A DNA stretch of 64,000 nt from assembly GCF_023856365.1 (NCBI RefSeq), contig NC_064544.1:22234399-22298398 (forward strand), given 5' to 3'. The notes beneath the pieces were generated by a model, which had not been told where the DNA came from, searched no databases, and worked only from the letters and a program-made list of their open reading frames with translations. Every line of letters starts with the position of its first letter. The first letter of the stretch is position 1. Source of the DNA: Brienomyrus brachyistius (lineage: Eukaryota > Chordata > Actinopteri > Osteoglossiformes > Mormyridae). Below, in pieces: positions 49,301 to 56,844 of the stretch. A program made the translations under genes and the position numbers.

Positions 49301-52300
49301 CCTTATCTGGATTTGCATTCCCACAATCATCTCTCTGTCAATATTTCAAAAAAGATTTCTCTTTTGGAGGTAACCGCACATATGAATAAGACCTTCTCTG
49401 CAATGAGCTCTTGGTCTCTGACAATGTCAGGAAGGGTATTACAGAGATACTACAATGGTCTCAGGGGGCAAAACTCCACGTACAGGGGGTTCTAATGTCA
49501 ATGCGGTGGACAAAAATGGACTTTAGCTCCAAACCAGCTGATGCTTGAGTAGTTTTCATTCATTCTCTTACCTGCTTTATCTTCTGAGCTTCCCAGAGCT
49601 GGGGAGACAAAGTCAACCAAGATGAATCACACTTAATAGCATTTAATAGCAGCTCCAGTTCATGTTAAACATGCTACATGAAAAACAAAGTGGCAGAAAC
49701 CTGGGACTAATGACAGCAAAGCAGCCTCAGTCAGTGAGACGTTTGGGGAATGTCTAAGTAAAGAGGCCCCACCCATGTGACCTTCTCCTACACTGTCCTG
49801 TAAGCCCCTAACCCCTCAGAGTTCCACCTGAGGACACTGGAATTTAACCAGATGGGAGGAAATTGCCTCCTCCACTCTTTAACATCAAAAACATCACCAC
49901 TCCCCCCCCTCCCCCACAGCCCAACACCCCTACTCGCCTCAAGCAAGGTGCTTACAAGTTAGTCCATCCTTATCTGTGAGTGTCTGCTTAATGCCATTCT
50001 CACCTGCTCATTTGACACTCCGGGTGGAAGAGTGCCGTGCTTAAAGTCATCCAGCAGCTTCATGCACTCTTTCAGACGAGTCTAAAGAGACAAACCAGTT
50101 TAGAGAGACTCTTAAATCACCGAGGACACCATGGCACGCACACTCCCCATTTGTACAGATGGGTCGTAGGATTATTAAACAGAGGCACACTCTGATGAAC
50201 AAAGAATAACTAACCAACCAACTAACCAATTAACCAACCAACCAAATCAGCCAACCAACAAACCGAAGCATTTAAAAGAAATAATAAACTCATTCAGGGT
50301 TTTTTCCCCCCATATAAACTGAGCTCTTCATTTGTATTCCAGTAAAGTTCACATTCTTATTCTGCATGAATACTTAAGCACCTCACTGACCTAATTATGT
50401 CACTCTGCCTTCTGTGAGGAGAACTGTGTTGTTTTCCCGGCTATCATGTTTTGCTCGAAAGAAAGCGATAAACCGCAAACATTTCGACCCTGCCCCATAC
50501 CAAGAACCTCTCCACACCAGCTGTGCTGGAGATCACCTTCAACCAGCCATCATGACACATTTTGGGTTAAATACCACACCTTCAAAGAGCCCAGAAAAGT
50601 CTTTAAAAAGGATTCTTTTATAGGCGGAAGCACTCAAGTCCAATACTTCAGCCCTGTTGCGACTGAAATTTGGCCGACTGATAATAAATTGAAGAACAAA
50701 AAGCTTTAGAAACCTAGTACCTTTAGTAATGTACAGCTCTAAAACCAGCTATGGAGAATGTAACTCTACTTCATGCCAGTTAAATTTTATGCCCTCAGAA
50801 AGAGCACAAATGCCCATACGAAGGTGGCACTAGATACACAGTCCAGAAATACGCTAGGCTGCTGTCGTTGAATTTCTCTGAGTATGACTGCATGTCCTGT
50901 GATGGACTGGCATCCCATCCAGGGTATACACCAGCCTTTTGTTCTATACTCCATGGAACAGGCTCCTCCCAAGCAATCCTCAGGATAAGTGGCTGGGTGG
51001 ATGTGTTCAAATGAAGATGAACGCACAAGTAAGCGACACCCTCTAAGCACCACAGTCAGTAAAGGGCTCCATCACACTTGTGTTCATAGGCCTCAGGTCA
51101 AAGAGGTGGGCAGTGATTTATTCCTTGATCTCACCACTTTATATAAAATATTTATCAGAAATAATTTATTCTTATGGATCTAGATACCTGCACAGCATGC
51201 AGATCATGACATGAAGTCTCCAACAGCAACAGCCCCCAGCTCAGGGGTCAGAGGTCAGGGATAGGGCCCTCTCAGCCTATCGTGTGCAGAATTTTCATTT
51301 TCCTACTTTAATCGGTTGATTTATTTGTTATGAAAGATTAGGATTTTCATTAAAATGTTACAACTGAAATGCATCACGAGCTGGATCACTCTGCAGATAC
51401 CAAGAAACATCTGTAGAAAGTGCAGTGACTTCTCAAAAATGCTGTGGCATGTCTGTCAACTCAACCTGTTTCTCCAACTCAACTTCCAAATATGATTGGT
51501 TGGCTTGGGTGCCTTAAGTCACACTATCATAATACGGACTTATTAAGGTTGTTGTAATTGGTAAGCAGGTAGGCCAGATCTGAGATGTTCTTTTGTACCT
51601 CAGACACAAACAGAGTCCGAGGATCGATCACATCCAGGAAGTGTCTCAGTCGCCCAGAAAAGGTTTTCTGTATGGGGGACAAAAAAAGCATTTTCAGGTC
51701 ACTGCGTTGGAATAGCACAAGTGTAGAGGTTTGGGAATCAAGGGAATTTCACCAATACAAGCCCAAAATAAACAATTTAACATCTGAACACACATGAATA
51801 TCAGATTTATTAATAGCCTAAAATAAGTTGAAGATTATAAATTATAAAAATGCAGAGGTTAAAGTGACTGGAGCAGACCGGTTGTTTCAGCTGTGTATCG
51901 GCACCAACACTATAAACCCTATACAGTGTGACAAGTGAGTGGGTACTGGTACCAATCCAATGATCTGAACGTAGAATTGGCACCAACCACGTCATCTGAA
52001 CTCAGCATGACAGGTGTGTATCAGTACACATACCTTCTATTCTCATATCACAAATCTCTCCAAAATCTGAAATATACAAGAAGGCGACGAAATGCTTGTA
52101 GAGTGTAAAGTCTGGCACAAGAATGGTGTCGAAATGAACAAAGACGGATTAAGCGCGGTTCGCTCCTGCAGTCATCACATCATCCCAGTGCTAGTAACGG
52201 GGACAATCAGCAAGGACGGATTCGCTGGGAAACACCTGACCAAGCCGGGCGGATGTTTATGGTGTCCTCTGCGCTTTAGAATTAAATGCATGCAATAGCG

Positions 52301-52759
52301 CAGATCACAAAGTAAAAATTACGCTTTTGAATGAGATGATGACAATTAACAATGTAACATACGTCATTTATCGATGACTTCGTTCAAAAATATATATGTA
52401 AATAAGAAAATCCCCGGACAGCTCCGTTTTCTGGAAAAAAATGGATGAAAACTAATTTTCTTTCCGCAATCGAAGAGTTTACTCGTTATTTCCTTAAAAG
52501 GAGAAAGGGACATGGCCGAAGTCGCACACAACTTTATGAAAAACACGGTGCTTTTGACGATCGTGTGAAAAGCCATCCACAAAAATAATGCTAACGCTGT
52601 CGTTCTCGGTCCCAGAAAAAGTACCATAAGCGCAGCTAGCTAGCTCTGATTATACAGCACATTGTGCGATGCTTAGGAAAACAATAAGATAAAATCTTTT
52701 ACCTGGTTATATTGCGACTTTCCTAGCTGAAATGCGGGACAAACTGCAGACTCCGCCAT
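33490..52759 (-). CDS. sfxn5: Sideroflexin 5, complete, 14 coding exons
   Basis: Exons in transcript order: 52759-52703, 51667-51599, 50081-50004, 49598-49572, 48918-48864, 47587-47562, 47439-47386, 46739-46683, 45155-45090, 43622-43532, 42144-42029, 38787-38702, 35478-35361, 33567-33490 (stop TAG). All introns are GT/AG, every phase fits, and the total is 325 aa. Landmarks: [10 protein letters not shown] (10-19), [16 protein letters not shown] (24-39), the sideroflexin motif [16 protein letters not shown] (81-96), [17 protein letters not shown] (125-141), [16 protein letters not shown] (190-205), a hydrophobic [15 protein letters not shown] segment and C-terminal VVTYNKGL. Sideroflexins are multi-pass mitochondrial inner-membrane transporters; SFXN1-3 carry serine, while the SFXN5 substrate is less settled (a citrate role has been proposed). 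Human SFXN5 is about 340 aa; the difference is a shorter N-terminus. Minisatellites fill parts of introns 8, 11 and 12. No TATA box is seen; ZNF143-type sites lie upstream. Confidence 0.95.
33709..34380 (-). mobile_element. Non-LTR retrotransposon 3' end, frameshifted
   Basis: Read on the minus strand, peptides characteristic of the C-terminal part of a fish LINE polyprotein follow in order: [77 protein letters not shown], and, in a shifted frame, [18 protein letters not shown]. It ends in a (TGGA)n tail (33714-33744). Several frame changes show it is dead. It lies in sfxn5 intron 13 in the same orientation as the gene. Confidence 0.85.
35750..35925 (+). mobile_element. LINE reverse-transcriptase fragment
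   Basis: The plus strand encodes [20 protein letters not shown] (from 35848), the conserved LDFxKAFDxV block of non-LTR reverse transcriptases. Only about 175 bp is recognisable and no catalytic FADD box follows. It lies in sfxn5 intron 12, antisense to the gene. Confidence 0.8.
36009..36078. repeat. (AC)n microsatellite
   Basis: 35 uninterrupted AC dinucleotides in sfxn5 intron 12. On the minus strand it reads as an alternating Cys-Val run, which is not a protein. Confidence 0.97.
36516..36722 (-). mobile_element. LINE C-terminus and 3' UTR fragment
   Basis: On the minus strand it encodes [20 protein letters not shown], the end of a non-LTR retrotransposon ORF. The 3' UTR block follows, seen on the plus strand as GAGGCCATTCGGCCCATCAA and GCTCGTTTGG. 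It is the same family as 59330-59548, in opposite orientation on the plus strand. Confidence 0.82.
36768..37126 (-). mobile_element. Intact tRNA-headed SINE with 13-bp target duplication
   Basis: A 359-bp element with its tRNA-like head at the right end (reverse complement GGCATGGTGGTGCAGTGGTT, then a B box in GGTTCGAGTC form) and a (GGAT)n tail at the left. It is flanked by a perfect duplication TGAGGCTGAACAT at 36755-36767 and 37127-37139, proving retroposition and suggesting a recent event. It is inserted in sfxn5 intron 12. GGGCAC occurs at 36843 and 36890, exactly 47 bp apart, bounding the segment that is amplified at 39.7-41.4 kb. I do not assign a family name. Confidence 0.93.
37271..37308. 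repeat. (TG)n microsatellite
   Basis: 19 TG dinucleotides followed by a short AG run, in sfxn5 intron 12. Confidence 0.95.
37370..37700. promoter_or_regulatory. Candidate conserved element in sfxn5 intron 12
   Basis: Non-repetitive, balanced composition, with homeodomain-type cores (GCTAATTAACAC near 37407-37417, CCTAATTGG at 37432). It is bracketed by simple repeats. It has no open reading frame with splice sites. Introns of genes beside developmental regulators often hold enhancers for them, here possibly emx. This is inference. Confidence 0.35.
37821..38198. repeat. 40-bp minisatellite in sfxn5 intron 12
   Basis: About 9.5 copies of a 40-bp unit containing AGTACCAGAGCCCGTCACCC then AGAGTCAGAGCC or ACAGCCAGAGCC. 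The left copies carry AGAGTCAGAGCCTTGACC and the right copies ACAGCCAGAGCCCCGACC, so the array has two homogenised halves. One unit near 38030 is shortened. Confidence 0.95.
39662..41603 (-). mobile_element. SINE split open by an internal 47-bp array
   Basis: The outer parts match the minus-oriented SINE at 36768. The left end has CATCC repeats and a CTGTACCTGCTTGTCC remnant (39662-39747). The right end has GGGCACACTCACACACCACC, TCTTTGGACTGTGGGGGGAA, then a head with GGAACCCAGGTCACAGAGGT and GTAAGGCGACACTGTGCCAC (41383-41603). Possible degenerate target duplications are CATTTCTCAT (39654) and CATTTTCATT (41604). A copy of about 360 bp has thus grown to about 1.94 kb. It lies in sfxn5 intron 11. 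Confidence 0.85.
39748..41385. repeat. 47-bp minisatellite derived from SINE interior
   Basis: About 35 tandem copies of a 47-bp unit containing GGCAGGGAACAACCCAGGAT then a GGGGCGCC or GGGGAGCC variant, CAACCCATCGCAGG and GCAYGA. Variation is confined to a few diagnostic sites: AAAC or GAAC, GCGCC or GAGCC, CGC or CAC, and GCATGAGG, GCACGAGG or GCATGAAG. Because 47 is not a multiple of three and the unit has no stop in any frame, overlapping open frames of 80-356 aa arise on both strands. They are artefacts of periodicity. Confidence 0.97.
42930..43140. promoter_or_regulatory. Candidate conserved element in sfxn5 intron 10
   Basis: Non-repetitive stretch with GGGTAATTAGGC (43001-43012), CGTGATGATTACC and TTTAATTACAGCC (43111-43123). 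Homeodomain-type cores cluster within 120 bp, and there is no coding potential. Possible emx-locus enhancer; inference only. Confidence 0.33.
44135..44148 (+). promoter_or_regulatory. CTCF-like motif
   Basis: TCAGTAGGTGGCGT matches the CTCF core (CCASYAGRKGGCRS) except at its ends, on the plus strand in sfxn5 intron 9. It faces the minus-strand motif at 53931. A single motif match only. Confidence 0.35.
44740..44910. promoter_or_regulatory. Candidate conserved element in sfxn5 intron 9
   Basis: Contains TTTTTAATTAGTC (44762-44774) and CAGCTAATTAGTTCCC (44843-44858), 80 bp apart, with a GTGATCAATGG segment between moderate-GC blocks. No exon or repeat is recognised. Enhancer status is inference. 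Confidence 0.33.
45283..46650. repeat. 32-bp minisatellite filling sfxn5 intron 8
   Basis: About 42 copies of a 32-bp unit containing GGGAGAGGTGGTCTATGAAG then GGCCATGACCCT. Variants GACCGT, GACAAT, AACCCT, TATGTAGG and TATATAGG mark sub-blocks; a five-unit block (GACAAT, AACCCT, then three GACCCT) occurs twice in succession near 46130-46440. The array occupies about 1.37 kb of the 1.53-kb intron, stopping about 30 bp from exon 8 and 130 bp from exon 9. Confidence 0.97.
48263..48606 (-). mobile_element. tRNA-headed SINE copy in sfxn5 intron 5
   Basis: Close relative of the copy at 36768 in the same orientation: CCATCC tail, TTTTCCAAACCGCTTATCTT, GGCACGAGGCAGGGAACAAC, TGTTTTTTGGACTGTGGGGG, and a tRNA-like head ending CACCACCATGCCGCC. 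GGGCAC recurs at 48341 and 48388 (47 bp). A short deletion removes part of the region before AACCCCACGACGACATGG. Flanking CTCCTTCTTAC and TCCTCCTTAC may be a diverged target duplication. Confidence 0.9.
50820..51005 (+). mobile_element. Decayed SINE-like fragment
   Basis: Has CATGTCCTGTGATGGACTGG, CATCCCATCCAGGGTATACA, ACAGGCTCC and a GGATAAGTGGCTGGGTGGAT end. This is the body-to-tail order of tRNA-type fish SINEs in plus orientation. It is too diverged to say whether it belongs to the same family as the others. It lies in sfxn5 intron 2. Confidence 0.6.
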
Positions 52760-52879
52760 GACACCAAAGAAGTATTATTTATTAATGAATCATACGACAA
52801 AACGGGATTTTAAAGAGGGAGCAAAGTAGTCTTTCACTCCTCTGCGAAAGTTCTGGGGTAAATGTATCGCAGTGTTTCA

Positions 52880-53002
52880 TGGGAAATGTAGTTAATTTCA
52901 TTAGTGGTCGTGGAAGGGACAAATTCTTTTGACGGGTAAAACAACTACACATCCCATAACACGGAGGAATTACTTTTCTCATGGCGTGTTGGGAAATGTA
53001 GT
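52880..53002. promoter_or_regulatory. sfxn5: Triple ZNF143/THAP11-type sites upstream of sfxn5
   Basis: Three copies of the ACTACANNTCCCA element lie within 123 bp upstream of the sfxn5 ATG (52759). On the minus strand ACTACATTTCCCA occurs at 52892-52880 and again at 53002-52990; on the plus strand ACTACACATCCCA occurs at 52944-52956. This motif is bound by ZNF143 and the THAP11/HCF-1 complex and is common in promoters of housekeeping and mitochondrial genes. The nearest copy is about 120 bp from the ATG, a distance suited to a TATA-less promoter. Confidence 0.75.
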
Positions 53003-54245
53003 TCAATTTGCGCCTGGATTTCTCTTGGTTTGGTTTATGTAGTCTGGTAAAGATTTTACACTAGACATTGAAAAATTCTTATTATTACATAATGTAGATT
53101 TATAATGTACAGCTTTGTAGCTGAAATTAAATGTCGCTTATTTATATATTGTTATTCTAGGTTTCTCACATGTTTATAACACCACTTCGAAGCATTCCCC
53201 AGTATGTAATGATATTATTTTGTTGCTAATTTTATAATAGTTATGCAATAATTATGTTTATAATTTGTTTAACAACGATCATTTGAAACCCTTGAGATAG
53301 GGAATAATTAAACGATGCCAACGTAATAATTATCTCATTAGCAGAATGAGAGAGGGAGAGAGCGACTCCTACGAGATATAAGCAAAACGACATCTAATTG
53401 CGGACAACTGTAACTAGGATAGATGTGTTGAGCTATAAGCCAAACTGCCCTACTTAAAACAATAATAACATTCCTACAGCAATAACGATATAAATAGAGC
53501 ACTATGGGTATTTCCTAGTGTGACACTATAAATCTATGAATCAGAACACATACGTGCATTTGGTTTCCAAATAGATGTTAATTACTGTTAATTATCTGTT
53601 ATTGTCATGAAGCTATGAAGTGGTGCCCCGCTACCCTTTCCTTTATTACTGCATTTATACATGGTAAAAAAAAAAACATATTTTGGATTATACATAAACA
53701 AGTTAATTTTCATGTCATGTTGAACGATTTAACAATATCGAGCTTTTAAATAACTTCTAATCAAGGGTTTCGATTCAGTTTCTAGAATTGTATCTGCTGT
53801 GAATAGATGTATTTAACCTGAACATTTTTGAAAACAAAAATCCGGTTTAATAAATAAGCTAAAGATTTTTAAGTACAAGAAATAGAACCGAGATATGAGC
53901 GGACCATCAGATTAATTATAGGGGTAATATTGCCCTCTGCTGGTAGAAATGTGAATGGTAGATTTTTTTTTCTAGGACAGTGGGATTTGCCGCATAATGG
54001 GCGTTACAAAAACCAACGTAGATTTGCGGTCTTAGAAGTGTTTTAAAGCAATAAAAATATGTTATAATGTAATATTACTGTTCAGTTAATTTTCAATTAC
54101 TACTTGCTAAATTAACAGGACGTAACACATCGAGAAACTAAGCTTGAATTCAATGCAGTTTGAAATAATTCTTTAAAATGTCAACGTGTGAGTGCATATC
54201 TTATGCATGTTATATACGAATGCTCAAAGAAGACCACACACACCT
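53003..54245. other. Intergenic spacer between sfxn5 and rab11fip5
   Basis: About 1.2 kb of AT-rich DNA between the sfxn5 promoter sites and the rab11fip5 polyadenylation signal. No exon is seen. It contains homeodomain-type ATAATTAAAC and TAATAATTATC motifs at 53300-53340 and a strong CTCF-like core at 53931-53943. Confidence 0.5.
53931..53943 (-). promoter_or_regulatory. CTCF-like motif between genes
   Basis: The minus strand reads CCAGCAGAGGGCA, a full match to the CTCF core. It sits between sfxn5 and rab11fip5, where a domain boundary would be plausible. A second minus-strand candidate, CCACAAGAGGGCA, is at 60798-60810 in a rab11fip5 intron. Sequence match only; some repeats carry the same core. 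Confidence 0.45.
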
Positions 54246-56844
54246 GCAGTGAAATAGCAATGCTTTATTTTACATTACACAGTGCATAAGTTCAGCACGT
54301 TTGTGTACGTTGTCCTTATACTGGCAAAGCTGCACAGGACTGCAGTGGAGACAAGGCTAGACTGTAAGGGCTATGGGGACACAAACAGCAAATATTTCAC
54401 AAGATTTAAATTGAAACCAAAGTATGAATATGTGAGGTGTTGACACCAGTGCAAAGAACAATCATCTTCAAGCGTTATATTCCAGATCATCCCCAGTATC
54501 CTACACCAGAAGTCAAGAAGGTGCCGATATTAAATAAGAACTGCTGTTCGGAGTTTATTTCATTAAATAAATGAAATTGACCATACATACTGTTATACTC
54601 AGAGAGTAGCTATAATATTGACTAAAACTGAAATTAGGCCTATAATACAGACCCTAAAAGACTGAGAATTACTGTTGTATGAAAAATATAACTGCACAGT
54701 TGGAAAGCAACTAAACAGTCAGTTTGACATTCAAAGTACAGCAGACGTGTTCTCTGAAGGACAGCAGAATGGAAACCTTTCCATGATGAAGATGTTTCAG
54801 CATTAATAGTTATAGTATTGTATATGGTACTTCAAATAAACGCTTTATTTTTTTTACTTTAAAACGTAGGACTTACATGGAGAAGCCAGTGACAGGAAAA
54901 CGAAGCTGTAAAAACAGGCTGTGGAATAAGCATAGCCGTGATTATCGCACAGCTGTGAGTAACACTGTGCTCATGACCATTCAAGCACGCTTAATGTATC
55001 CTGGAAGACTTTCTACTGTGTTATAATGGGGAATGCTAAAAAGCTGGCGGTATTAATAATGACAAAAACGATCTTGGTCTTGCTTTAATTGTATTGAATT
55101 CACCCTGAAGGCATTTAATCAGATCAGGGTTTGTGGCTCTTTTTTACTCGCTGTGGCATTTCCAAGTCATTCACTGCAAAACAAAATATTTCCTCCACAC
55201 TTGGGGAGCAATGTATTGACTTTTTGTGGGACGGTATTTTCTTTTTATTTTCATTCAGTATTTAAACGTACAATGTATTGATACAATTAATGCTATATAA
55301 TCATGAAAGGAATAAAGAAAAAAACATTAAAATATGAAATAGGGAAAAAAACTAAAGGATCATTTTCACAACTGTAAACGGCAACTGGTTCATTCATGTA
55401 CATTGCTTGGGCAAGAAAAAAAACTGAATAATTTTAAAATATTTTAGACACACAGCTAGAACGCTGGCTCCAAACGTAAGTGGAGACCTATGCAAGAAGA
55501 GAACCAGGGTCTACTTGGTGTTCTACGTGAAACGCAGGAGCTGTCAGAGCAAACAGAAACCCTTCCACGCAGTTAAACCAGTAGAAAAAGGCGAAGTGGC
55601 TGTGATCCTAGACCCTCTGAGAGCTATTTGGTCTCTGACTCATTTGGACTACTGTTGGAGCCAGTTCTGGAAAAGGCTTTCGTGAAACAGTATCTGGCAT
55701 GTGTTATAATACTGTGCAGAACCAGTACATATAACAGCAAGAAGGTGCAAGGGGCAGAATTTATTAAGTTCATCTCTCGTAGTATTTTCACACAGATTCT
55801 TCTTCATTTAAGGATTACCTTCCTGTTTCACAATTTGTGACATGTGTTTGTTTGGCATTTCATGGGTATTGATGGAACACCTACATACCTCCTAATTTAA
55901 AATACTATCTTCAGAAACATGGCTGTGTTTTTTCTTGAAAGCATAGCTTGGCTCAGGGATGGTTTCAACAAACAAAACTCAGTCAGGTGGTACATATTTG
56001 CATCGAACCATTCTTAAACATTAAGTACTGAAAAAAAAAAAAAACTGCGAACTGGGCTAGTAAGGCAGTGCTCGGCACTGGCCCTCACAGCGTAGTTCAT
56101 GCTCTGATACGCCCTGGTGACAGCACTCCATAAAGGATCAGATGTCAGGATCATATCTAATTCCTTGGCACTTCTCCAGCATCTCAGAGCTACAAAAAAC
56201 CAAAAAAAAAAGCGACCTAAAGCTTAGGCTTAGCTGGGGCTCTGATGGCTTATCTACGCTCACTGTGAGCTAACTCTAACCCTAACCCTCCCTACACGTG
56301 ACCGGGCCCGGCGGGCTCTGGGGCTCCCCGTATAGCGTGACAGGTCTTTGTTAGGCATGTGTGTCAGAGAGCCGGAAGCTGACGATGGCTGATGGGGCAT
56401 CACATAAGCAGCTGAGAAGACAACGGCAAGGTAGGTCACAACCTAAGAGTAGGCTACACAGGCTGGATACATACAACCACTTGGGCCCCTGCTCTCAAAT
56501 CCTGTCCTGCTGCTCTAGAAGCAAGCAAAGCAAAATGGCTCGAGAAACCCCATCTGAGGTAGCAACTTTCGTCACACGAAACAGCACCCCACCCCTCCCA
56601 CCCCTGGAACTGAAGACTATGCATCGAACCTGGAGCCGTGCGGGTGCCCCAAACCCCTCCGTTCAAGCCCGACTCTCACTTGGGAACAGCTCCGTGGACA
56701 TTAAGCATGCAGGCATGGCATTTACTGGCTTTGCAGTTGCATGGCAGTATAGGCGTGAGTAGACATGGAGCCTTCTGGTCGGGTCCGTGATACCGGGGCC
56801 TGCCAGCAGGGGGCCTCGGCCTGCCGCAATCCCGCCTGCGCCCG
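54246..56844 (-). other. rab11fip5: rab11fip5 3' UTR
   Basis: From the stop codon down to a minus-strand AATAAA at 54268-54263 (AAAATAAAGCATTGC), followed by a GTGTGTGTGG stretch typical downstream of cleavage sites. This gives a 3' UTR of about 2.6 kb. No other gene or large repeat is seen inside. The extent is inferred from the absence of an earlier good signal, so shorter forms are possible. Confidence 0.5.
54263..54268 (-). terminator. rab11fip5: rab11fip5 polyadenylation signal
   Basis: Minus-strand AATAAA with a GT-rich element about 20 bp downstream (GGTGTGTGTGGTC). It is the best candidate between the rab11fip5 stop codon and the sfxn5 promoter. Confidence 0.55.

Noticed and set aside
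56273..56291. Telomere-like CTAACCCTAACCCT
   Set aside because: Only about two and a half imperfect units, within the rab11fip5 3' UTR. Too short to suggest an interstitial telomere.
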